Shown: positions 13,930-22,990 of the stretch, in pieces
How the letters are laid out: each line of letters opens with the position of its first letter
Numbering within the stretch: position 1 is the stretch's first letter
From: Marinoscillum pacificum
GTDB lineage: Bacteria; Bacteroidota; Bacteroidia; Cytophagales; Cyclobacteriaceae
Reading direction: 5' to 3'
DNA length: 64,000 nt
NCBI RefSeq assembly: GCF_024714495.1
Contig: NZ_JAMZMJ010000012.1
Location: 62,001 to 126,000, forward strand
Made by a program: the position numbers and the translations under genes
Notes under the pieces: generated by a model
What the model was told of the DNA's origin: nothing
Databases searched by the model: none
What the model saw: the letters and a program-made list of their open reading frames with translations, nothing else

Positions 13930-16900
13930 ATGAGGAAAATACTACCATTTTTTATGATGATGCTGATCAGCGTCTTAACTTTTGGGCAGCGTACATTGTC
14001 CGGAACAGTTAAGGACGCGGGTACAGGTGAGCCAATACCTGGAGCGACAGTACTTATAAAAGGAACTAGTAATGGTACTACTACAGACATGTCTGGTAAT
14101 TACCGTTTATCTGTTTCAGATGATGATGCTGTTCTTATTTTTTCATTTATTGGTTATACCAATTTTGAAGTAGCGATTGGAAGTAGGTCTGTGGTAAATG
14201 TAGACTTGCAGGAAGATGTTACCGAACTAGGCGAAGTTGTTGTTACTGCGCTTGGTATTGAAAGAGAAGAACGTTCACTGGCGTATGCCGCTGCTGAAGT
14301 AGACGGTGGTGAGTTAGCTCTTGCTCGTGAATCGAACATTGTGAACAACCTATCAGGGAAAGTGCCAGGTTTAGCTGTGTCACCATCCGGTTCTGGTATG
14401 GGTGGATCGTCTAAAATTACTATTAGAGGAAGTAGCTTTTTATCTGGTAATAACCAGCCATTGATCGTAGTAGATGGTGTGCCTATAGATAATATGGGAG
14501 CTGCAACTGACGATACATGGGGTAATAGACAGTTAGATTATGGTAATGGTCTGAATGATATTAATATGGATGACGTAGAAAACGTCTCTGTACTAAAAGG
14601 TCCTGCCGCATCAGCACTTTATGGTTCAAGAGCTGGTAATGGGGTGATTATGATTACTACAAAAAGTGCTAAGAAAGGAACTAGTGGAATTAATTTCAAT
14701 TCCAATACTGTGGTAGAAATCCCAAGAGAATATCTTGAAATGCAAAACACGTATGGTCAAGGTACCAATGGAGTATTTGATGCAGAGTCAGGCGTAAGCT
14801 GGGGACCTGAAATGACTGGACAGTCGGTTACTGACTGGACTGGAGAAACCAAACCACTTGGAGCAGCTGATAATGACATCTTAGACTACCTTCAAAATGG
14901 GGTAACTACCGTAAATACATTAGAAATGTATTCTGCTGATGATAAAAAGAATATCAGAGCTTCAGTGGGGCATACTTATACAAAAGGAATATTTCCTACT
15001 AGTAACATTCAAAAACTGAATGCAGCACTTAAAGGAGGTAGTAAACTAAATGAAGTATTTTCTGCTGACTTCAGCATGAACTACAATAAGACACAGGGTG
15101 AGAATAGAATTAAGTTGACAAGAGACCCTGACAATCCATATTATTCTTACACCATCATGCCTCGAAGTGTGAGCTATTCTGATCTTGAAAGATATGTTAG
15201 AGATGAGACTACCTATGAGCCATTGCGTTGGGCTCAAAATGGAGGCGTGATTTTAAACCCTTATTTCACGACTAATTATAGTACAAATGAGGATTCAAGA
15301 AACAGATTCATTGGTTACGGTAAATTAGTTTATAGTCCAGTTGACTTCCTTTCTTTCCATGTACGTTATGGTTTGGATCATTATGATATGAGACAGAGAG
15401 ATCAATTGGGTACAGGTGTTCCTTATTGGTTCTCGTCAGGTGATGTTAGACAAACTGTTACGAGTAGCACAGAAACTAACGTTGAATTTTTGGGTCAACT
15501 TAAGCCAGTTAATTTAGGTGGTGGATTAAACCTAAGTGTTACTTTGGGAGGTAACTTATTGGATGCGGAAAGTCACTCGCAAACATCGTCAGCTAATGGT
15601 TTAGTGGTGCCAGATTTCTATTCATTGAATAACTCATCTAACAAGGATGCTTCTGAATATATCTACAGAAGAGCGATCAATTCAGTATTTGGAATGGCTC
15701 AGTTGTCATTCAAAGAGTTTTTGTACCTTGATTTAACTCAACGAACTGACTGGTCATCTACCCTACCTGAGGAAAACAGATCATTCTCTTATCCCTCTGT
15801 TGGTTTGAGTTGGGTAATTTCAGATTCTTTTGATGGTATTCCTTCTTGGATGAGCCTGTTGAAAGTTAGAGGCTCTTATGCGGAAGCAGGAAAAGATGCG
15901 AACCCTTACAGCTTGTACTTGATAAATACTATTGGAGCATCAGGTGCTTCTCAGCCTAACACCAAGCCAAATGAAAATTTGAAGAGAGAGTTGGTGCAAT
16001 CGAAGGAAGTTGGACTTGATCTTAACTTGTTTGAGAGTAGAGTGTCTTTGGCTTACACTTATTATCACAATAATACAGTTGATCAAATTATGCCAATTCC
16101 TGTGAATCCGGCTACAGGTTTCTCTTATGAGATGATCAATGCAGGTGATATGCAGAACTCTGGTCATGAGGTTGGGTTGAATGTTGGAGTGGTAAGATCT
16201 CAAGCGTTCAGAGCTAATATTGGCTTTAACTGGGCTAAGAATAAAAATAAAATCATCAAACTACATGATGAGCTAGATCGCTATTTGATAGGTGATGGTC
16301 TCGTACAGGTAGTAGCGGAAGAAGGTGGTACATATGGAGATATCTATGGATACACCTTTATGACGGATGATAATGGTAACATGATTTTGAATGAGGACGG
16401 TCAGTTTCAAAGAAGCAACGAGCGTGTTAAACTAGGAAACTTCAACCCTGATTGGACTGCAGGTATTACTGGGTCAGCTAGTTATAATGGTGACTTTGGA
16501 GCAGTATCTTTTTCAGTATTATTTGATCTGATGCAAGGTGGAGACATATACTCTTATACCAATGCGCAGGCAGCGGCATATGGAACTAGTGCTATCACTG
16601 CTGAAAATGGCCGAGGAGATTATACAATTTCTGGTGTTAATGCAGAAGGTGAGAGTGTAACAAGTACCTTGAATGCACAACAATACTGGACATCACTCTC
16701 TTCAATTGATTCTGAGTGGGTATATGATAAAAGTGAAGTTAACCTAAGAGAATTGACTGTGGGTTATAGTTTCCCATCATCAATGTTTGGTACAACTGGT
16801 ATTAAAGGGGTTTCATTAAGTCTAGTGGGTAGAAACCTTGCCACTTTTGGAAGTAAACTGAATGGAGTTCCTCCTTATGCTTACACTACTTCCAACCAGC

Positions 16901-16968
16901 AGGGAGCTGAAGCATTCTCTGCACCGCGTACAGCAACTGTAGGTTTCAACTTAAAACTTCAATTCTAA
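13930..16968 (+). CDS. SusC/RagA-family TonB-dependent outer-membrane transporter
   Basis: A 1012-residue protein started at ATG 13930, which gives a proper signal peptide (MRKILPFFMMMLISVLTFGQ); an upstream in-frame start at 13888 would spoil it. A carboxypeptidase-regulatory-like domain follows (SGTVKDAGTGEPIPGATVLI, about residues 22-95), then the TonB-box region (LGEVVVTALGI), the plug domain (NNLSGKVPGLAVSPSG, QPLIVVDGVPIDNM, SVLKGPAASALYGSRAGNGV) and a long beta-barrel ending FNLKLQF with the terminal Phe required for barrel assembly. Together with the SusD-like protein it should import an oligosaccharide. The downstream GlcNAc genes suggest chitin oligosaccharides or related amino-sugar glycans; that is inference. 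Confidence 0.95.
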   Translation: MRKILPFFMMMLISVLTFGQRTLSGTVKDAGTGEPIPGATVLIKGTSNGTTTDMSGNYRLSVSDDDAVLIFSFIGYTNFEVAIGSRSVVNVDLQEDVTELGEVVVTALGIEREERSLAYAAAEVDGGELALARESNIVNNLSGKVPGLAVSPSGSGMGGSSKITIRGSSFLSGNNQPLIVVDGVPIDNMGAATDDTWGNRQLDYGNGLNDINMDDVENVSVLKGPAASALYGSRAGNGVIMITTKSAKKGTSGINFNSNTVVEIPREYLEMQNTYGQGTNGVFDAESGVSWGPEMTGQSVTDWTGETKPLGAADNDILDYLQNGVTTVNTLEMYSADDKKNIRASVGHTYTKGIFPTSNIQKLNAALKGGSKLNEVFSADFSMNYNKTQGENRIKLTRDPDNPYYSYTIMPRSVSYSDLERYVRDETTYEPLRWAQNGGVILNPYFTTNYSTNEDSRNRFIGYGKLVYSPVDFLSFHVRYGLDHYDMRQRDQLGTGVPYWFSSGDVRQTVTSSTETNVEFLGQLKPVNLGGGLNLSVTLGGNLLDAESHSQTSSANGLVVPDFYSLNNSSNKDASEYIYRRAINSVFGMAQLSFKEFLYLDLTQRTDWSSTLPEENRSFSYPSVGLSWVISDSFDGIPSWMSLLKVRGSYAEAGKDANPYSLYLINTIGASGASQPNTKPNENLKRELVQSKEVGLDLNLFESRVSLAYTYYHNNTVDQIMPIPVNPATGFSYEMINAGDMQNSGHEVGLNVGVVRSQAFRANIGFNWAKNKNKIIKLHDELDRYLIGDGLVQVVAEEGGTYGDIYGYTFMTDDNGNMILNEDGQFQRSNERVKLGNFNPDWTAGITGSASYNGDFGAVSFSVLFDLMQGGDIYSYTNAQAAAYGTSAITAENGRGDYTISGVNAEGESVTSTLNAQQYWTSLSSIDSEWVYDKSEVNLRELTVGYSFPSSMFGTTGIKGVSLSLVGRNLATFGSKLNGVPPYAYTTSNQQGAEAFSAPRTATVGFNLKLQF

Positions 16969-16972
16969 AATT

Positions 16973-18523
16973 ATGAATATCATGAAAGTGAAAATACTAT
17001 CAAGTGTACTTGTTCTGACGTTCATCTTCACTGCATGTTCAGATTGGGATGAATTAAATACGGATCCAAATCACCCTTTAGCGGTTAATGTAGATCCTGG
17101 ATTAAAGCTTGGAAGTGTGTTCAAAGAAGCATGTCTTAATGCACACTTACATCAGCGTGTTCACAACCTTTATATTGACATGTTTAGTCAATACTATACT
17201 GGAACTGGTTTTGGTACTTATCAAAATCAATCTCAGGATGGATGGACTACAGATTATTGGAATGACCATTATCGATGGTACAACTCATTATCCAATTTGA
17301 TAGATCAATATAGTGATACAGAAACTTACGTTAATGCAGTAGCAGTGATGAAAATCTGGCGAGTATGGATCACGCACAGAGCTACAGATTTGCTAGGTGA
17401 TATTCCTTACTCCAACGTTCTGGAAGGAGAATACGATTCTCAGGAAAGTATCTACAAAGACATGCTGAATGAGTTGGAGTTGGCAGTAGCTAATATTGAT
17501 CCTAACTATACCATGTTTGATGATCCTATCTATGGTGGTGATCTGACCAAGTGGACGAAGTTTGCGAATTCTTTGAGATTAAGACTGGCTTTAAGAATTT
17601 CTGAAGTTGAGCCAGATTTGGCAAAAACACATGCTGAAGCTGCAGTAGCAGGTGGCGTATTGGATGCTCTTGCAGATATGCCAACCATGTATGCAAATAC
17701 TGCTATCTGGGGTGAAGGCTATAGCTACAACTATTATTTCTGGTGGGGATCAGGTAATGGCGTTGGAATGACGAGTACATTTTATGACCTAACTGCAGGA
17801 ATAGGGGGATTACCTTTTAACCTTTCAGATGTTGGGGATGCAACTGACTATCCTGCTGTTGTAGATCCTAGAGCGACCATAATTTTCGGATCTTCGGATC
17901 AAAATGGTGATGTTCAGGAAGGTTACCTTGGGCGTTGGTCAGGTATCGCTGCAGGGTTATCAGCAGATGCAAGACAGGAGCCAGAAAACTTCGTTCAGAA
18001 TAACTCTAGAATCAACGTAACACTTAGAGGGGATTTTAACGGAGATAATGGAAGAGCATGGACTATTATGCCAATAGCAGAAATCTGGTTCTTGAGAGCA
18101 GAAGGTGCATTGAACGGATGGTCTATGGGTGTTAGCGCTCAAGAGGCATATGAAAGTGGAGTGGCTGCTTCTTTTGAATATTGGGGATTAGGTACGGCTA
18201 GCCAGTATTTGGCCTCAACTGATGCGAACATGGCAGGAATATCTGCTGCATGGGGTGATGGAAATGGTACGGATTTAGAAAAAGTGATGACTCAGAAATT
18301 TATCGGAGGTTTCCCTGATAATGGTTGGGAAGCATGGGCAGACTTAAGAAGGTTAAAAATGCCAGAAGTTGATTTTGGGGTACAGTTTAATACTAACGTT
18401 CCTCAAGGTGAAGTAATTCAGCGTGTTAAATATCCTTCATCACAAGCGATATTGAACGAAGCAAATTACGCTGAAGTAGCAGCATCTGACCATGAAGGAA
18501 CCAAGATGTGGTGGGCTCAATAA
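16973..18523 (+). CDS. SusD/RagB-family substrate-binding lipoprotein (SusD-like_2 type)
   Basis: A 516-residue surface lipoprotein. The signal peptide ends in the lipobox FTACSDWDEL, with Cys as the lipidated residue. NTDPN follows immediately, a typical start of the mature SusD-like_2 group. Later landmarks are WRVWITHRATDLLGDIPYS, LTKWTKFANSLRLRLALRIS and PIAEIWFLRAEGALNGW, then DNGWEAWADLRRLKMPEV. The gene starts 4 bp after the SusC stop. An in-frame ATG at 16982 is an equally good start for the signal peptide. It forms the lid of the SusCD importer. A strong terminator follows at 18563-18600. Confidence 0.93.
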   Translation: MNIMKVKILSSVLVLTFIFTACSDWDELNTDPNHPLAVNVDPGLKLGSVFKEACLNAHLHQRVHNLYIDMFSQYYTGTGFGTYQNQSQDGWTTDYWNDHYRWYNSLSNLIDQYSDTETYVNAVAVMKIWRVWITHRATDLLGDIPYSNVLEGEYDSQESIYKDMLNELELAVANIDPNYTMFDDPIYGGDLTKWTKFANSLRLRLALRISEVEPDLAKTHAEAAVAGGVLDALADMPTMYANTAIWGEGYSYNYYFWWGSGNGVGMTSTFYDLTAGIGGLPFNLSDVGDATDYPAVVDPRATIIFGSSDQNGDVQEGYLGRWSGIAAGLSADARQEPENFVQNNSRINVTLRGDFNGDNGRAWTIMPIAEIWFLRAEGALNGWSMGVSAQEAYESGVAASFEYWGLGTASQYLASTDANMAGISAAWGDGNGTDLEKVMTQKFIGGFPDNGWEAWADLRRLKMPEVDFGVQFNTNVPQGEVIQRVKYPSSQAILNEANYAEVAASDHEGTKMWWAQ

Positions 18524-18562
18524 GACTTGATAAGAAAGTAGATTACATTGTGTTTATAAGTT

Positions 18563-18600
18563 AGCGAAATAAGCCTCCCTCTGGGAGGCTTTCGCTTTTT
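18563..18600 (+). terminator. intrinsic terminator after SusD-like gene
   Basis: AAGCCTCCC, loop TCT, GGGAGGCTT, extended by AGCGAAA pairing with TTTCGCT, then a T run. It separates susCD from the sugar transport and catabolism genes. Confidence 0.92.
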
Positions 18601-18620
18601 ATAATGAGTGGTAAAAAACA

Positions 18621-18673
18621 ATCGCTAAACGGAGTAAATGCAGTTTAGGGTGTTTCAAATGTTGTTTAGCGAT
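18621..18673. promoter_or_regulatory. inverted repeat ATCGCTAAAC / GTTTAGCGAT upstream of the amino-sugar operon
   Basis: ATCGCTAAAC at 18621-18630 is the exact reverse complement of GTTTAGCGAT at 18664-18673. A third GTTTAG occurs between them. Two direct TTTAGACC copies (18713-18720, 18726-18733) lie nearer the transporter start. The layout looks like an operator for a regulator of the downstream operon. Confidence 0.45.
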
Positions 18674-18757
18674 GATCCTATACCATACCGCTAATAAATT
18701 TTAAGGAGTGGTTTTAGACCTGTTATTTAGACCTTGAGAAGATATAAGAAACCACTT

Positions 18758-19993
18758 ATGGACGTTAAAGGAACATCAGGAGAATTTGTCATTTCGGAAA
18801 CACAGCAAGCTTCCAAAAACAACCATGGAGCCATTGCTTTGATGGTTTCTCTATTTTTCATCTTTGGGATCATTACCGTATTCAACGATGTTCTTATTCC
18901 TCACTTAAAGTCAGTATTTAATTTATCATACATTCAGGCCATCCTGATTCAGTTCACGTTCTTTAGCGCATACTTTTTGATGGCTATGCCCGCTGCTAAA
19001 GTGATTGCAGCCAAAGGTTATAAAAACTCTATTGTTATAGGACTTTTAGTGGTGATGTTTGGCTGTTTGCTTTTCTATCCAGCTGCCTCCATGGTGTTCT
19101 ATCCATTGTTTCTTTTGGCGCTGTTTATCATGGCGTCAGGAATTACCTTGCTACAAGTTTCTGCCAATCCGTACTTATCAGCTCTTGGACCTGCTGAGAC
19201 TGCTTCAGCACGATTGAATCTTGCCGGCGGTTTTAACTCTCTGGCAACTATCATTGGTCCGTTGATTGGTGCGCATTTTATACTAAGTAGTAGTGAAGCA
19301 CAGCGAGGAGCAGAGGCAGTCCAGATTCCATATATTGTGCTTGCTCTTTTTGTATTAACGGTTGCAGTAATAATATACTTCTATCAATTGCCTGTCTTGT
19401 CCATAGAGAGCAAGTCATCAACGAAAAAAGGAGCCTGGAAATTTAAAAATTTAAGATTAGGAGTAGTTGCTATTTTCCTCTATGTAGGAGCAGAAGTTAC
19501 TGTCGGTAGCTTCATGATCAACTACTTGTCTTTAGAAAATATTGCTGGATTAAGTGAGCAAACAGCTGCCAATTATGTTTCAATGTATTGGGGTGGAGCT
19601 ATGATTGGGAGGTTTATAGGAGTCGCTTTCCTAAATCGGGTAAAAGTCACGAAAGCACTTACAGTCGTTTCTATAGTTGCATTTCTATTAGTGACCGTCT
19701 CGATCCTCTCATCTGGCTCCTTATCTGTGTGGACCATCGTAGCAGTTGGATTATTCAACTCAGTGATGTGGCCTTGTATTTTCCCATTAGGAATCAAAGG
19801 ATTGGGAGAATACACCAGTGAAGGTTCTGGTCTAATGATTATGGGTGTAGTTGGAGGGGCAATTATTCCATTGATTCAAGGTGTGATGGCTGATTATTGG
19901 TCATTACAAGGTTCATTCTGCATTGCGCTGGTGTGTTATGCCTATTTGATCTACTTCGCTATAGTGAGTGGGAAAACGGAGGCTAAAGGATGA
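18758..19993 (+). CDS. sugar MFS transporter, probable N-acetylglucosamine/glucose type (FucP/NagP-like)
   Basis: A 411-residue, 12-helix transporter started at ATG 18758 (a TTG at 18734 is less likely). The first helices read HGAIALMVSLFFIFGIITVF and FNDVLIPHLKSVFNLSYIQA, characteristic of the FucP/GluP/NagP group, followed by GSPA-like LQVSANPYLSALGPAETASA and RLNLAGGFNSLATIIGP. Proteins of this group carry fucose, glucose or GlcNAc with protons. The following ROK kinase and NagB-type gene make GlcNAc the most likely substrate. The stop overlaps the ROK start by 4 bp (ATGA). Confidence 0.88.
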   Translation: MDVKGTSGEFVISETQQASKNNHGAIALMVSLFFIFGIITVFNDVLIPHLKSVFNLSYIQAILIQFTFFSAYFLMAMPAAKVIAAKGYKNSIVIGLLVVMFGCLLFYPAASMVFYPLFLLALFIMASGITLLQVSANPYLSALGPAETASARLNLAGGFNSLATIIGPLIGAHFILSSSEAQRGAEAVQIPYIVLALFVLTVAVIIYFYQLPVLSIESKSSTKKGAWKFKNLRLGVVAIFLYVGAEVTVGSFMINYLSLENIAGLSEQTAANYVSMYWGGAMIGRFIGVAFLNRVKVTKALTVVSIVAFLLVTVSILSSGSLSVWTIVAVGLFNSVMWPCIFPLGIKGLGEYTSEGSGLMIMGVVGGAIIPLIQGVMADYWSLQGSFCIALVCYAYLIYFAIVSGKTEAKG

Positions 19994-20967
19994 AAGCAGC
20001 CATTGGGATAGATATCGGAGGAACCAACGTACGTGTTGGACTGGTTCTGGAACTTGGCGAGGTTATTCATCAGTCAAGAATTGAAGTAGCTACTCATGCT
20101 GATGGAGAACTGTTCTTGAATCAGCTGATTCGTACTGTCCATGAGTTCTTAGCTTTTTCTGAAGATTTAAATGTTCTGGGAATAGGAATAGGTTCACCAG
20201 GAGCAAATATAGAAGAGGGAATTATAGAGCGGGCATCTAACTTGCCCTGGAAGAGACTCCCAATTGTTGAAAGGTTGTCCTCTGTTTTTGATTTGCCAGT
20301 CTTTCTGACCAACGATGCCAATCTGTTTGCGATTGCAGAAAAGGGATATGGTCATGCATCACAAATGACTGATTTTTTAGCTGTAACACTTGGTACTGGT
20401 GTTGGAGGAGGGGTTTATGCTTCTGACCAATTAGTCACAGGTGCGAACGGATTAGCGGGTGAAGTGGGACATGTGATCTATGAAAGAAATGGCAGAGCAT
20501 GTAAGTGTGGAAGGCAAGGATGTCTGGAACGATATGTTTCTGCATCCGGTGTAGTGGAAACCGCTAAAGAATATATTCTAGCTAAAGAATTTCCAAGTGA
20601 ATTATATGGCGTGCCTGAGCATTTGATCAACGCACAATTAGTAGCGGATTCTGCAAAGGATGGAGATGTACTTGCTATGAAAGTATTTGAAGATACTGGG
20701 AGAATTTTGGGTGAAGCACTAGCTGGTTTTGTAGCTGTTTTGAATCCAGAAGCCATTTTTCTCTCTGGAGGATTGTCCAATTCGGGAGACCTCCTTTTAA
20801 AACCAGCTCGAGCAAGTTTTTCTAAAAGCTTGCTTTCAATCTATCCCAACGAACCAGTAATTCGAACTTCTGCAATTCCAGATAATGATGCAGGAGTATT
20901 AGGAGCTTCAGCTTTGGTATGGGAATACAGTAAGAAATTGAATGAATCGTCTTTGACAGAGATATGA
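19990..20967 (+). CDS. ROK-family sugar kinase, probable N-acetylglucosamine or glucosamine kinase
   Basis: A 325-residue cytoplasmic kinase: phosphate loop IGIDIGGTNVRVGLV at the N-terminus, catalytic Asp in LTNDANLFAIAE, ATP motif VTLGTGVGGGV, GEVGHVIYE with the ROK signature His, and the zinc-binding CKCGRQGCLERYVSASG. It would phosphorylate the sugar brought in by the adjacent MFS transporter, giving GlcNAc-6-phosphate. It overlaps both neighbours by 4 bp, so three proteins are translationally coupled. Glucokinase activity cannot be excluded from sequence. Confidence 0.9.
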   Translation: MKAAIGIDIGGTNVRVGLVLELGEVIHQSRIEVATHADGELFLNQLIRTVHEFLAFSEDLNVLGIGIGSPGANIEEGIIERASNLPWKRLPIVERLSSVFDLPVFLTNDANLFAIAEKGYGHASQMTDFLAVTLGTGVGGGVYASDQLVTGANGLAGEVGHVIYERNGRACKCGRQGCLERYVSASGVVETAKEYILAKEFPSELYGVPEHLINAQLVADSAKDGDVLAMKVFEDTGRILGEALAGFVAVLNPEAIFLSGGLSNSGDLLLKPARASFSKSLLSIYPNEPVIRTSAIPDNDAGVLGASALVWEYSKKLNESSLTEI

Positions 20968-22910
20968 TAGAAAACATGAAGATTAAACAATTTGACCAAA
21001 AGGAATGGGAACGTAGCTCATTCACCCAAAAGGAAAAGATTCATACGGCTATTTTCAGTCAGCCGGAGGAGGCATCAGCTCTGATTGCTAAAGAAATTGC
21101 GGACTTGATTCGCGAAAAGTCAGGTAAGGGAGAAAAATGTGTGCTTGGTTTAGCTACAGGTTCCTCTCCTAAAGGTGTGTACAAAGAGCTTATTCGATTG
21201 CACAAAGAAGAGGGTCTATCATTCAATAACGTATGCACCTTCAACCTTGACGAATACTATCCAATGAACCCAGACGAACTTCAGAGTTATGTCAAGTTCA
21301 TGAACGAAAACTTGTTTGATCATATCGATATTCCTTCTGAGAATGTACATATTCCAGATGGTACATTAGCTCTAGAGGAGGTCGCTAATTACTGTGCGGA
21401 GTATGAGCAAAAAATCGCTGATCTTGGAGGATTGGATCTTCAGCTATTAGGTATTGGTAGAACAGGTCACGTTGGGTTCAATGAGCCGGGATCTACTGTG
21501 CATTCTAAAACCAGAATGGTCAATCTGGATAACATTACCAGAATTGACGCTGCTTCGGACTTTTTTGGTGAGGAGAATGTGCCAAGAAAAGCCATCACTA
21601 TGGGTGTTGGTACCATCATGGCTGCTCGCCGAATTATCATCATGGCGTGGGGTGAAGGAAAGGCAAAGATTAGCCAAAAAGCTATTGAAGGGCCAATGGT
21701 AGAGCAAGTGCCAGCAACATTCCTTCAGACACATCCAAACACTACATTTGTAGTGGATGAAGCGGCTGCTGCAGAGTTAACCAGACAAAAAACGCCGTGG
21801 ACACTCGGTACAATTAACTGGACTCCAGAATTAATCAAAAGAGCGGTTATTTGGTTGGCACAAAAGCTAGAAAAGCCTGTACTGAAATTAACAGATCGTG
21901 AATATTCTGATCATGGAATGAGCGACCTGATTTTGAAAGAAGGGCCAGCTTACAATATCAATTTGAAGGTATTCAACTTACTTCAGCATACCATTACTGG
22001 ATGGCCAGGAGGTAAGCCAAATGTGGATGATACTAACAGACCAGAAAGAGCAAATCCTGCTAAAAAACGTGTATTGATTTTCAGTCCGCACCCAGATGAT
22101 GATGTGATTTCCATGGGAGGAACATTCCTTCGTTTGGTGGATCAGGGTCACGAAGTACACGTAGCGTATCAGACATCAGGAAACATTGCGGTTTTTGACG
22201 ATGACGTAATTCAGTACGCTGATTTCTTTGGTGATTTAAATAAAGAATTCAATCAGCCGAAAGATGGACAATCCATTTACGAGTTGGTAGTTGATCAGAT
22301 TAAGAACAAAAAAGCTGGTGATCAGGACTCTTACGAGGTTCAAAAAATTAAAGGTTTGATTCGTAGAAGTGAAGCAAAAGCAGGAGCTAGATATGTAGGC
22401 GTTCCGATGGAGCAAGTGCACTTTATGGACATGCCTTTCTACGAAACTGGACAGGTTAAGAAAAACCCTCTAGGGCCAGAAGATATTAAAATCACAGCTG
22501 ATTTAATTAAACAGATAAAACCACATCAAATCTATGCCGCAGGTGATTTGTCAGATCCACATGGTACCCACCGAGTGTGTTTATCGGCCATCTTCCAGGC
22601 GGTAGATCAGATCAAGAATGAAGACTTCATGAAAGACTGTTGGGTTTGGTTGTACAGAGGAGCCTGGCAAGAGTGGGCTGTAGAAGATATTGAGATGGCA
22701 GTGCCTATTAGTCCAGATGAATTGATGAGAAAGCGAAGAGCGATTTTTAAACACCAATCTCAGAAAGACAGTGCAGTGTTCCCAGGTAGTGATAAGCGAG
22801 AATTTTGGCAGCGTGCTGAAGATAGAAACCGAGGAACAGCCAAATTATACGATTTGCTCGGTATGGCAGAATATGAAGCTATGGAAGGCTTCAAGAGATA
22901 CCATTTTTAA
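20964..22910 (+). CDS. nagB: glucosamine-6-phosphate deaminase fused to PIG-L/LmbE-type deacetylase
   Basis: A 648-residue two-domain enzyme. Residues about 30-300 are NagB: VLGLATGSSPKGVYKEL (phosphate loop), FNLDEYYPM, GIGRTGHVGFNEPGS. Residues about 365-640 are a PIG-L domain: LIFSPHPDDDVISMGG near residue 375 (metal ligands and catalytic Asp) and DPHGTHRVC near 531. NagB alone is about 270 residues. The PIG-L family removes N-acetyl groups from GlcNAc conjugates, and there is no nagA gene in the window. The simplest reading is that the fusion deacetylates GlcNAc-6-P and then isomerises and deaminates GlcN-6-P to fructose-6-P. Long NagB forms are known in Bacteroidota; the role of the second domain is inference. 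Start overlaps the ROK stop (ATGA). Confidence 0.92.
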   Translation: MIENMKIKQFDQKEWERSSFTQKEKIHTAIFSQPEEASALIAKEIADLIREKSGKGEKCVLGLATGSSPKGVYKELIRLHKEEGLSFNNVCTFNLDEYYPMNPDELQSYVKFMNENLFDHIDIPSENVHIPDGTLALEEVANYCAEYEQKIADLGGLDLQLLGIGRTGHVGFNEPGSTVHSKTRMVNLDNITRIDAASDFFGEENVPRKAITMGVGTIMAARRIIIMAWGEGKAKISQKAIEGPMVEQVPATFLQTHPNTTFVVDEAAAAELTRQKTPWTLGTINWTPELIKRAVIWLAQKLEKPVLKLTDREYSDHGMSDLILKEGPAYNINLKVFNLLQHTITGWPGGKPNVDDTNRPERANPAKKRVLIFSPHPDDDVISMGGTFLRLVDQGHEVHVAYQTSGNIAVFDDDVIQYADFFGDLNKEFNQPKDGQSIYELVVDQIKNKKAGDQDSYEVQKIKGLIRRSEAKAGARYVGVPMEQVHFMDMPFYETGQVKKNPLGPEDIKITADLIKQIKPHQIYAAGDLSDPHGTHRVCLSAIFQAVDQIKNEDFMKDCWVWLYRGAWQEWAVEDIEMAVPISPDELMRKRRAIFKHQSQKDSAVFPGSDKREFWQRAEDRNRGTAKLYDLLGMAEYEAMEGFKRYHF

Positions 22911-22931
22911 GAAAGAATTCTCTTCATACTC

Positions 22932-22966
22932 ACTATAAATAAGGGAGGGCCTTTGGCTCTCCCTCT
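22932..22966 (+). terminator. weak hairpin after nagB
   Basis: AGGGAG and CTCCCT enclose GGCCTTTGG-type loop sequence, followed by TCTATTAACATTTTT. The T run is interrupted, so partial read-through into the hexosaminidase gene is likely. Confidence 0.5.
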
Positions 22967-22990
22967 ATTAACATTTTTAAGATGATCGAT

